From contig NZ_CALAOH010000082.1 of NCBI RefSeq assembly GCF_937926365.1, forward strand, positions 1 through 64,000: 64,000 nt of DNA. Reading direction: 5' to 3'. The DNA is from an uncultured Azohydromonas sp. GTDB taxonomy: Bacteria; Pseudomonadota; Gammaproteobacteria; Burkholderiales; Burkholderiaceae_C. Of the stretch, positions 48,148-55,723 are shown piece after piece. Positions within the stretch are counted from its first letter, which is position 1; every line of letters begins with the position of its first letter. Below the pieces are notes generated by a model. It did no database searches. It saw only the letters and a list, made by a program, of their open reading frames with translations, and was not told where the DNA came from. The translations under genes were made by a program, and so were the position numbers.

Positions 48148-49026
48148 TCAGGCCACCATCGCCTGCCGCCTGCGCTCCATCAGCCGCAGGATCATGGGCG
48201 TGAAGATCAGCTGCATGGCCAGGTCCATCTTGCCGCCCGGCACCACCAGCGTGTTGGCGCGCGACATCCACGAGTCGTGCAGCATGCTCAGCAGGTACGG
48301 GAAGTCGATGCCCTTGGGGTTGGCGAAGCGGATCACCACCAGGCTCTCGTCCGGCGTGGGGATGGTGCGGGCGATGAAGGGGTCGGAGGTGTCCACCACC
48401 GGCACGCGCTGGAAGTTGATGTGCGTGCGCGTGAACTGCGGGCAGATGTAGTGCACGTACTCGTGCATGCGGCGCAGGATCACGTCCGTCACCGCCTCGG
48501 TGGAGTAGCCGCGCGTGGCCTTGTCGCGGTGGATCTTCTGGATCCACTCCAGGTTGATCACCGGCACCACGCCGATGAGCAGGTCCGGGTAGCGCGCCAC
48601 GTCGTGCTCCCCGGTCTTCACGCCGCCGTGCAGGCCTTCGTAGAACAGCAGTTCCGACTCCGGCAGCGGCGCCCAGGGCGTGAAGGTGCCCGGCGGCTGC
48701 TTGAAGGGCGCCGCTTCCGCCTCGTCGTGCAGGTACTTGCGCGCCTGGCCGGTGCCGGTCTCGGCGTAGTGGCGGAACAGGTTCTCCAGCTCGGAGAACA
48801 GGTTGGCGTCGGTGCCGAAGTGGCTGAAGTGCGGCTTGCCGTTGGCTTCGGCCTCGGCCATGGCCTTCTTCATCTCGGCGCGGTCGTAGCGATGGAAGCT
48901 GTCGCCTTCGACGATGGCGGCGCGCACGCCCTCGCGGCGGAAGATGGCTTCGAAGGTGCGCGTCACCGAGGTGGTGCCGGCGCCGGAGGAGCCGGTGATG
49001 GCGACGATGGGGTGCTTCACGGACAT
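48148..49026 (-). CDS. cbbP: Phosphoribulokinase
   Basis: This is a 292-residue kinase that phosphorylates ribulose-5-phosphate to RuBP with ATP. It has the P-loop 'AITGSSGAGTTSVTRTFE', then 'VEGDSFHRYDRAEMKKAM', the acidic 'FYEGLHGG' and 'NLEWIQKIHRDKATRGYS'. The length fits the proteobacterial class I enzyme. It is in the cbb operon, 35 bp downstream of cbbF. Confidence 0.96.
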   Translation of the reverse strand: MSVKHPIVAITGSSGAGTTSVTRTFEAIFRREGVRAAIVEGDSFHRYDRAEMKKAMAEAEANGKPHFSHFGTDANLFSELENLFRHYAETGTGQARKYLHDEAEAAPFKQPPGTFTPWAPLPESELLFYEGLHGGVKTGEHDVARYPDLLIGVVPVINLEWIQKIHRDKATRGYSTEAVTDVILRRMHEYVHYICPQFTRTHINFQRVPVVDTSDPFIARTIPTPDESLVVIRFANPKGIDFPYLLSMLHDSWMSRANTLVVPGGKMDLAMQLIFTPMILRLMERRRQAMVA

Positions 49027-49060
49027 GGGAAAACTCCAGGGGTCGTCAGAACCGTTGTGC

Positions 49061-50101
49061 TTACACGGGCGCGAACAGCCCGCGCTGCCCGAACAGCGGC
49101 GCGCGGTAGCCGCCGTCGAGCAACTGCTCCTCGTGGTAGCGCTCGATGCGCTCCACCTCTTCCGCCGATCCGAAGATGAAACCCACGCGCTGCTGCAGCC
49201 CCTCGGGCTCCAGGCCCAGCACGCGGTGGCGCCCGGTGCTCGCGCAACCACCGGCCTGCTCGATGAGCATCGCCACCGGGTCGGCCTCATGCAGCAGCTG
49301 CACGCGGCCCGCGCGCTGCGGGTCGGTGCCGTCGCGCGGGCACAGGAACACGCCGCCGCGCAGCAGGATGCGGTGCGTCTCCGCCACCAGCGAGGCGATC
49401 CAGCGCATCGAGAAGTCCGCGCCGCGCACCCCGTTGCGTCCCTCCAGGCACTCGTCCACGTAACGCTTGACGGCCGGCTCCCAGAAGCGGCTGTGCGAGG
49501 CGTTGATGGCGAACTCGCGCGCGCGCCGCGGCACCTGCAGGTTCGGGTGGCTGAGCATCCACTCGCCCAGCTGCGGGTCCAGCGTGAAGCCGTGCGTGCC
49601 CTGGCCGAAGCTCAGCACCAGCATGGTGGCCGGGCCGTAGAGCGCGTAGCCGGCGCAGACCTGGCTGCTGCCGGGCTGCATCCAGTCGGTGGCGCTCGGC
49701 GCCACGCCGGCCTGCGGCGCGCGCAGCACCGAGAACAGGCTGCCCACGCCATGGTTGATGTCCAGGTTGCCCGCGCCGTCCAGCGGCTGGAACAGCAGCA
49801 GGTACTTGCCGCGCGGATAGGCCTCGGGAATGGGCGTGGCCTCGGCCTCGCCGCAGGCGGAATAGCCCGCCAGGTTGCCGCCCCACTCGCAGGCGCGCGT
49901 GAAGGCGTCGCGCGCGAACTGCGGCGTGGCCTCGGCGGCGGCGTCCTGCCCCAGGGCGCCGCGCGCCACGCGCGCCGCGATGGCCTTGCACGCCAGCGAC
50001 ACGTCGGTCACCAGCGCGTTGAGCTCGCCGGTGGCGCGCGGGTGGCGCCGGCGTTCCTCGATCAGGAACTGCGTGAGGTTGCTGCGGCCTTCGATCAGCA
50101 T
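49061..50101 (-). CDS. cbbF: Class 1 fructose-1,6-bisphosphatase with divergent metal site
   Basis: This is a 346-residue member of the class 1 FBPase family, expected to remove the 1-phosphate from FBP (and possibly sedoheptulose bisphosphate). Family features remain: 'YPRGKYLLLF', 'MRWIASLVAETHRILLRGGV' and 'HEADPVAMLIEQAGG'. The metal-site motif, usually DPLDGSSN, reads Q105-PLD-GAGN here, and the usual acidic SEE pair upstream reads 'CGEAE'. Two or more ligands therefore differ from the norm. It may be slower, depend on another metal, or be backed up by a second FBPase elsewhere. Confidence 0.9.
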   Translation of the reverse strand: MLIEGRSNLTQFLIEERRRHPRATGELNALVTDVSLACKAIAARVARGALGQDAAAEATPQFARDAFTRACEWGGNLAGYSACGEAEATPIPEAYPRGKYLLLFQPLDGAGNLDINHGVGSLFSVLRAPQAGVAPSATDWMQPGSSQVCAGYALYGPATMLVLSFGQGTHGFTLDPQLGEWMLSHPNLQVPRRAREFAINASHSRFWEPAVKRYVDECLEGRNGVRGADFSMRWIASLVAETHRILLRGGVFLCPRDGTDPQRAGRVQLLHEADPVAMLIEQAGGCASTGRHRVLGLEPEGLQQRVGFIFGSAEEVERIERYHEEQLLDGGYRAPLFGQRGLFAPV

Positions 50102-50139
50102 GGGGGGTCTCCTTCGGTTGTCTTGTTGGATGCCGGTTT

Positions 50140-50820
50140 TCAGTGGGACGCTGTGGGCGCGCGCGGCGGCAGCAGGGCCAGCAGCTGCCGTGGCACCTGC
50201 AGCCGCCACACGGCGGGGCCGGGCTCCTCCACGCCGCCGTAGCCCCAGCCGGCCAGCGCCATCAGGCAGCCCGCCGCCGCCGCGGCGCGCACGTCCGCGG
50301 GGCCGTCGCCGACCATCAGCAGCCGCGAGGGCAGCACGCCGCACAGCTCGCACGCGGCCAGCAGCATTGCCGGCGCGGGCTTGCGCAACTCGGGGCGGTC
50401 CGCGCCCATCACCGCCGCGCAGTGCGGCAGCAGTCCCGCACTGGCGAGCACCGCCCGCGCCAGCGGCGTGGGCTTGTTGGTCACCACCACCAGCGGCAGC
50501 GAGCGCGCCAGCTCGCCCATCACGGCTTCGATGCCCTCGAACACCGTGCCGTGCGCCAGCGGCGCGGCCAGCGTGGCCTTGTCGAAGTGGCTGCGCAGGC
50601 GCCGCAGCAGCGTGGGATGCGGGTCCGTCACGCCCCGCGCCGCCAGCGCGCGGCGGATCAGCGCGTCCGGCCCGTCGCCCACCCAGCCGCGCACGGTCGG
50701 CAGGTCGAAGCGGGCGTCCAGGTGCTCCGCGCGCAGCGCATGCGCCAGCGCCGCGGCGATGTCCGGCGCGCTGTCCACCAGCGTGCCGTCCAGGTCCAGG
50801 GCCAGGGCTTCGGCGCGCAT
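50140..50820 (-). CDS. cbbZ: Phosphoglycolate phosphatase
   Basis: This is a 226-residue HAD hydrolase with motif I 'LDLDGTLVDSAPDIAAAL', motif II in 'LVVVTNKPTPLA', Lys in 'LRKPAPAML' and motif IV 'LMVGDGPADVRAA'. It clears 2-phosphoglycolate made by RuBisCO oxygenation. Its start overlaps the cbbY stop by one base, so they are coupled. Confidence 0.93.
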   Translation of the reverse strand: MRAEALALDLDGTLVDSAPDIAAALAHALRAEHLDARFDLPTVRGWVGDGPDALIRRALAARGVTDPHPTLLRRLRSHFDKATLAAPLAHGTVFEGIEAVMGELARSLPLVVVTNKPTPLARAVLASAGLLPHCAAVMGADRPELRKPAPAMLLAACELCGVLPSRLLMVGDGPADVRAAAAAGCLMALAGWGYGGVEEPGPAVWRLQVPRQLLALLPPRAPTASH

Positions 50821-51617
50821 CACACGCCCTGGTAGAGCTGCCGCACTTCGCAGTGCACGGGCGGATGGCGCAGCTGCTCCAGGCCCTGCAGCGTGAGCCA
50901 GGCCGCGTCGGGCAGGCTGCCGCCGGGCTCGCCGGACAGCGGCTGCCCGGGGTCGCCCAGGTGCGGCAGCAGCAGCTGCGCGTCGGCGAAGCGCTCGTCC
51001 TCGGTCCACCAGGTGGGCGTGACCACGGTCCACAGCCCGGCGGCGCGCGCCGCGCGCAGGCCGTGGGCCGAGTCCTCGAAGGCGACGGCCTCGTCCGCAT
51101 CCAGGCCCAGCGTGCGCAGCACCAGCTCGAACACGTCCGGCGCCGGCTTCTTGTGCCGCACCAGGTCGCCGCAGGCGATCAGGTCGAACAGCCCCGGCCC
51201 CTGCGGGCCCAGCGTCGCCACCAGCAGCGCCTCGACGTTGGCGGGGCTGGTGGTGCTGGCGATGGCCAGGTGCAGCCCGGCCTCGCGCGCCTCGCGCAGC
51301 AGCCGCGCCACGCCCGGGCGCAGCGGCACGGCGCCCTGCGCCACCAGCGCCGCGTAGTGCCGCGTCTTGGCCGCGTGCAGCGCGGGGATGCGCGCCAGCG
51401 CGGCGCGGCGGTCCAGCTCGTCCAGGCCCAGGGTGTCGATGTGGTGCGCGATGCGCTCCTTGCCGCCGGTCACGCGCAGCAGCTCGCGGTAGCGCGCGCG
51501 GTTCCAGTCCCAGCGCAGGCCGGCATCGGCGAAGGCGGCGTTGAAGGCTTGGCGGTGCAGTTCCTCCGTGTCGGCCAGCGTGCCGTCCACGTCGAAGATC
51601 AGGGCCTGGATGCTCAT
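50820..51617 (-). CDS. cbbY: HAD phosphatase CbbY (xylulose-1,5-bisphosphate phosphatase type)
   Basis: This is a 265-residue HAD hydrolase: motif I 'IFDVDGTLADTEELHRQAFN', motif II 'LAIASTTSPANV', Lys in 'RHKKPAPDVF' and motif IV 'AFEDSAHGLRAA'. CbbY proteins degrade xylulose-1,5-bisphosphate, an inhibitory RuBisCO misfire product. It lies directly after cbbX with a 4-bp overlap, consistent with RuBisCO maintenance. The C-terminal ~40 residues extend beyond the core fold. Confidence 0.93.
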   Translation of the reverse strand: MSIQALIFDVDGTLADTEELHRQAFNAAFADAGLRWDWNRARYRELLRVTGGKERIAHHIDTLGLDELDRRAALARIPALHAAKTRHYAALVAQGAVPLRPGVARLLREAREAGLHLAIASTTSPANVEALLVATLGPQGPGLFDLIACGDLVRHKKPAPDVFELVLRTLGLDADEAVAFEDSAHGLRAARAAGLWTVVTPTWWTEDERFADAQLLLPHLGDPGQPLSGEPGGSLPDAAWLTLQGLEQLRHPPVHCEVRQLYQGV

Positions 51618-52558
51618 GCGCGATTCCTTGCGTCGGGGTCGTTGGGCGTGGGGTTGTCGAACACCCGGCTGCCGAGCACGTCGGCCGCTTCCAGGGTGAC
51701 GAGCTGCTCGGGCTGCAGCGGCGCGTCGCTGTCGAACAGCCGCGTGGCGTGGCGCAGCCGGATGCGGTCCAGCGCGTTGCGGATGGAGCGCGCGTTGGCG
51801 AAGTGCGGCTGCGCGCGGCGCAGCGCGATGTAGCGCGCGAAGGCGGCCTGCGCGCCGGGGTCGAAGCGGTAGTGCAGCTTCTGCAGCATCAGCTCCGAGA
51901 TGCGCAGCAGCTCGGCTTCCGTGTAGTCGGGGAAGTCGATGTGGTGCGCGATGCGCGAGGCCATGCCCGGGTTGGAGCCGAAGAAGGTCTGCATGCGGTC
52001 CTTGTAGCCGGCCAGGATCACCACGATGTCCTCGCGCTGGTTCTCCATCACCTGCAGCAGGATCTCGATGGCCTCCTGGCCGTAGTCGCGCTCGTTCTCC
52101 GGCCGGTAGAGGTAGTAGGCCTCGTCGATGAACAGCACCCCGCCCATGGCCTTCTTGAGCACCTCGCGCGTCTTGGGCGCGGTGTGGCCGATGAACTGGC
52201 CCACCAGGTCGTCGCGGGTGACGGCCACCAGGTGCCCCTTGCGCACGTAGCCCAGTTGCTTCAGCACCTCGGCCATGCGCAGCGCCACCGTGGTCTTGCC
52301 CGTGCCGGGATTGCCGGTGAAGCACATGTGCAGCGAGGGCGGCTGCGAATCGAAACCCTGTTGCGCGCGCAGCTTGTCCACCAGCAGCAGCGCGGCGATG
52401 TCGTGGATGCGGCTCTTCACCGGCGCGAGGCCGACGAGCTCGGCGTCGAGCTGCGCCAGCACCGCCTTCACCCCGCTGCTCTCGAACAGCTGGCGCGGGC
52501 TCTGCACCGGGGGCGCGGCCGCCTCGGAGGCGGCCGCTTCGAGCACTTCGGCTTCCAT
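51614..52558 (-). CDS. cbbX: RuBisCO activase CbbX
   Basis: This is a 314-residue AAA+ protein that remodels inhibited red-type RuBisCO. It has Walker A 'FTGNPGTGKTTVALRMAE', Walker B 'GGVLFIDEAYYLYRP', the pore-loop 'LVGQFIGHTAPKT' and sensor/arginine-finger region 'GMASRIAHHIDFPDY'. Its presence next to cbbS confirms a red-type (form IC/ID lineage) enzyme. Only 15 bp separate it from cbbS. Confidence 0.96.
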   Translation of the reverse strand: MEAEVLEAAASEAAAPPVQSPRQLFESSGVKAVLAQLDAELVGLAPVKSRIHDIAALLLVDKLRAQQGFDSQPPSLHMCFTGNPGTGKTTVALRMAEVLKQLGYVRKGHLVAVTRDDLVGQFIGHTAPKTREVLKKAMGGVLFIDEAYYLYRPENERDYGQEAIEILLQVMENQREDIVVILAGYKDRMQTFFGSNPGMASRIAHHIDFPDYTEAELLRISELMLQKLHYRFDPGAQAAFARYIALRRAQPHFANARSIRNALDRIRLRHATRLFDSDAPLQPEQLVTLEAADVLGSRVFDNPTPNDPDARNRA

Positions 52559-52573
52559 GGCGGCCTCCCGCGC

Positions 52574-52993
52574 TCAGTAGCGCGCGCCCTCGGGCCGCGC
52601 CTGCGCCGCGTAGCCCTCGATGCGGTAGTGGATCTGCCGTCCCGGCCCCTCGGAGCGCACCAGGCGGAAGCCGGGCTCGTCCTGCGGCCGGTTCACGATG
52701 AAGGACAGCACCACCGACTCGACCCCGTGCGTGGAGTCGAAGGCCGTGACGCGGATGTAGTGGTTCGGGAAGGCCTTGCGGCAGTCCTTGATCTCCATGA
52801 GCACGCCGGCAGGGTCCTGCAGGTCGAACATCGGGTTGCCGTGCATTTCCCAGAAGGTGTTGCGCGGGTGCGGGTCGTCGGTGTACTCGATGCCGACTGC
52901 GAAACCCTTGTCGAGGGCGTATTCGACCTGCTTGAGGATCTGCTCGTCGGTGAGGTCGGGCAGGAACGAGAAGGTGCCTTGGGTCAGACGCAT
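52574..52993 (-). CDS. cbbS: RuBisCO small subunit
   Basis: This is a 139-residue small subunit starting 'MRLTQGTFSFLPDLTDEQI', with 'HPRNTFWEMHGNPMFDL' and a C-terminal extension ('FRLVRSEGPGRQIHYRIEGY') typical of red-type subunits, whose tail forms a central beta-barrel. It is 22 bp after cbbL. Confidence 0.97.
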   Translation of the reverse strand: MRLTQGTFSFLPDLTDEQILKQVEYALDKGFAVGIEYTDDPHPRNTFWEMHGNPMFDLQDPAGVLMEIKDCRKAFPNHYIRVTAFDSTHGVESVVLSFIVNRPQDEPGFRLVRSEGPGRQIHYRIEGYAAQARPEGARY

Positions 52994-53015
52994 GGGGGGC
53001 TCCGGTTTGCAACGA

Positions 53016-54482
53016 TCAGGCCACCGAGGGGGTGGGCACGAAGTCCGAGGTGTCGGTGGGCGTGTAGTTGAAGCTGACCTCGCCCCAGGTATCGAGCGCG
53101 GCCTGCAGCGGGGTGCACCACTTGGCCGCGGCGCGCAGGATGTCGGGGCCTTCTTCCTTGATGTCGCGGCCCTCGTTGCGCGCCAGCACCATGGCTTCGA
53201 GCGCGACGCGGTTGGCGGTGGCGCCGGCCTGGATGCCCTGCGGGTGGCCGATGGTGCCGCCGCCGAACTGCAGCACCACGTCGTCGCCGAACAGGTCCAG
53301 CAGCTGGTGCATCTGGCCGGCGTGGATGCCACCCGAGGCCACCGGCATCACCTTGCGCAGCGCGCCCCAGTCCTGCTCGAAGAAGATGCCGCGCGGCAGG
53401 TCGGGCACCGTGTGCGCGTCGCGGCACACGTTGTAATAGCCCTGTACCGTCAGCGGGTCACCTTCGAGCTTGCCCACCGCCGTGCCGGCGTGGATGTGGT
53501 CCACGCCCGCCATGCGCATCCACTTGGCGATGACGCGGAACGAGACGCCGTGGTTCTTCTGCCGGGTGTAGGTGCCGTGGCCCGCGCGGTGCAGGTGCAG
53601 GATCATGTCGTGCTGCCGGCACCAGTGGCTCAGGCTCTGGATGCCCGTGTAGCCCACCACCAGGTCCACCATCACGATCACCGAGCCCAGCTCCTTGGCG
53701 AACTCGGCGCGGCGGTACATCTCCTCCATCGTGCCGGCGGTGACGTTGAGGTAGCTGCCCTTCACTTCGCCGGTGGCGGCGCTGGCCTTGTTGACCGCGT
53801 CCATCACGAACAGGAAACGGTCGCGCCAGTGCATGAAGGGCTGCGAATTGATGTTCTCGTCATCCTTCATGAAGTCCAGGCCGCCCTTGAGGCCCTCGTA
53901 GACCACGCGGCCGTAGTTGCGGCCCGACAGGCCCAGCTTGGGCTTGGTGGTGGCGCCCAGCAGCGGGCGGCCGAATTTGTCCAGGCGCTCGCGCTCCACG
54001 ATGACCCCCGTGGGCGGGCCGCTGAAGGTCTTCACGTAGGCCACGGGGAAGCGCATGTCTTCCAGCCGCGCGGCCTTCAGCGGCTTGAAGCTGAAGACGT
54101 TGCCGATGATGGACGCGGCCACGTTGGTGATGGAGCCTTCCTCGAACAAGCTCAGGTCGTAGGCCACCCAGCAGAACCACTGGCCCGGCTGCCCCGGCAC
54201 CGGCTCCACGCGGTAGGCCTTGGCGCGGTACATGTCGCAGGCGGTGAGGCGGTCGGTCCAGACCACGGTCCAAGTCGCGGTGGAGGACTCGCCGGCCACC
54301 GCCGCGGCGGCCTCCACCGGGTCCACGCCCTCCTGCGGCGTGATGCGGAACAGCGCCAGGATGTCGGTGTCCTTGGGCTCGTAGTCCGGGTTCCAGTAGC
54401 CCATCTGCGCGTACTTCAGCACGCCGGCCGCGTAGCGCTTGCTCGCGTCCACGATCTGCTTGAGTTCGTTCATCTCGCCCAT
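53016..54482 (-). CDS. cbbL: RuBisCO large subunit, form IC
   Basis: This is a 488-residue large subunit that fixes CO2 onto RuBP. It has active-site 'GATTKPKLGLSGRNYGRVVY', the carbamylated-Lys motif 'GGLDFMKDDENINSQP', 'HLHRAGHGTYTRQ', loop 6 'HAGTAVGKLEGD' and 'LQFGGGTIGHPQG'. The sequence and the CbbX partner place it in the red-type form IC group. I chose the ATG at 54482 because AAGGAG lies 6 bp upstream and the length becomes normal. An ATG at 54521 would add 13 residues. Confidence 0.97.
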   Translation of the reverse strand: MGEMNELKQIVDASKRYAAGVLKYAQMGYWNPDYEPKDTDILALFRITPQEGVDPVEAAAAVAGESSTATWTVVWTDRLTACDMYRAKAYRVEPVPGQPGQWFCWVAYDLSLFEEGSITNVAASIIGNVFSFKPLKAARLEDMRFPVAYVKTFSGPPTGVIVERERLDKFGRPLLGATTKPKLGLSGRNYGRVVYEGLKGGLDFMKDDENINSQPFMHWRDRFLFVMDAVNKASAATGEVKGSYLNVTAGTMEEMYRRAEFAKELGSVIVMVDLVVGYTGIQSLSHWCRQHDMILHLHRAGHGTYTRQKNHGVSFRVIAKWMRMAGVDHIHAGTAVGKLEGDPLTVQGYYNVCRDAHTVPDLPRGIFFEQDWGALRKVMPVASGGIHAGQMHQLLDLFGDDVVLQFGGGTIGHPQGIQAGATANRVALEAMVLARNEGRDIKEEGPDILRAAAKWCTPLQAALDTWGEVSFNYTPTDTSDFVPTPSVA

Positions 54483-54521
54483 CGCCTGCTCCTTGGCTGC
54501 TTGTCCGACACCGGTTTGCAT

Positions 54522-54608
54522 CGGCTTGGGATGGACTCTAGGAAGCGAATGGAATCAGGAAAAGTTAATTCTTTTTAAGATGACATCAGGTTTAACTAAT
54601 ATCGGATC
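54522..54608. promoter_or_regulatory. cbbL/cbbR divergent promoter with LysR-type sites
   Basis: This is an A/T-rich island in an otherwise GC-rich region. It has TTAATTCTTTTTAA at 54565-54578 and TTTAACTAATAT at 54591-54602, resembling the TNA-N7/8-TNA half-sites bound by CbbR. The position between divergent cbbL and cbbR fits autoregulated activation of the cbb operon. Confidence 0.65.
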
Positions 54609-55574
54609 ATGTCGTCGTTGCGCCATGCCACCTTCAAGCAACTCGCCGCCCTGCACGCCGTGGCCCGGCTGGGCAGCGTCTCGGCCGCTGCGGCGGAGCT
54701 GCATTTGACGCAGCCGGCGGTGTCGATCCAGATCGGCGCGCTGGAGGAGGCGGCGGGCACGCCGCTGCTGCAGCGCACCGGGCGCGGCATCCGGCTGACC
54801 GAGGCGGGCGAGCTGCTGGCGGGCTATGCCGGGCGCATCCTGGAGCTGTGGCGCGAGGCCGGCGACGAGATGGCTGCGCAGCACGGAGACTTTTCGGGAA
54901 CGCTGCGCGTCGGTGCGGTGACGACGGCGGAGTACCTGCTGCCGCCGCTGCTGGTGGCCTTCGCCAACGAGCACCCCAAGGTGAAGGTGAAGCTGCAGGT
55001 CGGCAACCGCGACCAGATCGTGCGCATGCTCGCCGGCCAGGAGGTGGACCTGGCCATCATGGGCCGCCCGCCGGCGGAGCTGAAGACGGTGTCCGCGGCT
55101 TTTGCGCGACACCCCATGGCCTTCCTGGCCGCGCCGGGGCATGCGCTGATGCAGCGCAGCGATCTCAGATTGGCGCAGTTGCTCGATGCCGAGCTGCTGG
55201 TGCGCGAGCGCGGCTCGGGCACGCGCGCCACGGTCGAGACGCTGTTCCGCGAGGCCGGGCTGCCGTTGCGTCTTGGCTCGGAGATGTCGAGCAACGAGGC
55301 CATCAAGCAGCTCACCGCGGCCGGGCTGGGCGTGGCCTTCCTGTCGCTGCACACCTGCACGCTGGAGATGCGGGCCGGGCTGCTGGGGCTGCTGCCGCTG
55401 CCGGGCAACCCCATCGAGCGCGACTGGTACGTCATGCACCTGGCCGCACGCCAGCTGCCGCAGGTGGCGGCGGCCTTCGAGCGCTTCCTGTGCGAGCAGG
55501 GCCAGGCGCTGGTGAAGGCCCAGCTGGAGCCACGGGAACAGGCCCGGGGCGAGCCCGGGGCTGTAACGCGCTGA
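54609..55574 (+). CDS. cbbR: LysR-type regulator of the Calvin cycle operon
   Basis: This is a 321-residue LysR protein with an N-terminal helix-turn-helix ('GSVSAAAAELHLTQPAVSIQ') and the CbbR-type effector domain ('LRVGAVTTAEYLLPPLLVAF', 'RERGSGTRATVETLF', 'SSNEAIKQLTAAGLGVAFL'). CbbR proteins sense metabolites such as RuBP, PEP or NADPH. It is divergent from cbbL with the intervening sites described separately. The C-terminal ~25 residues are an unconserved tail. Confidence 0.95.
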   Translation: MSSLRHATFKQLAALHAVARLGSVSAAAAELHLTQPAVSIQIGALEEAAGTPLLQRTGRGIRLTEAGELLAGYAGRILELWREAGDEMAAQHGDFSGTLRVGAVTTAEYLLPPLLVAFANEHPKVKVKLQVGNRDQIVRMLAGQEVDLAIMGRPPAELKTVSAAFARHPMAFLAAPGHALMQRSDLRLAQLLDAELLVRERGSGTRATVETLFREAGLPLRLGSEMSSNEAIKQLTAAGLGVAFLSLHTCTLEMRAGLLGLLPLPGNPIERDWYVMHLAARQLPQVAAAFERFLCEQGQALVKAQLEPREQARGEPGAVTR

Positions 55575-55723
55575 CGCGCGGCACCGGGGCGACTGTTCAA
55601 TTTTGACCCTGGCCGCAGGGTCTGCCCTGAGTGGTTGCGCCCGCGATCGATGCCTACAACGCGCTCCTGGGAACCCGTCGAAGACGCCGCGGTGGGCCCG
55701 CTGACATTCACCAGGAGACGACA

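Noticed and set aside
55575..55723. GGGAR-N3-TTCCC site in the xoxF promoter
   Set aside because: Only a half-site-like TGGGAACCC is present, without the second arm, so xoxF is not included in the proposed regulon.
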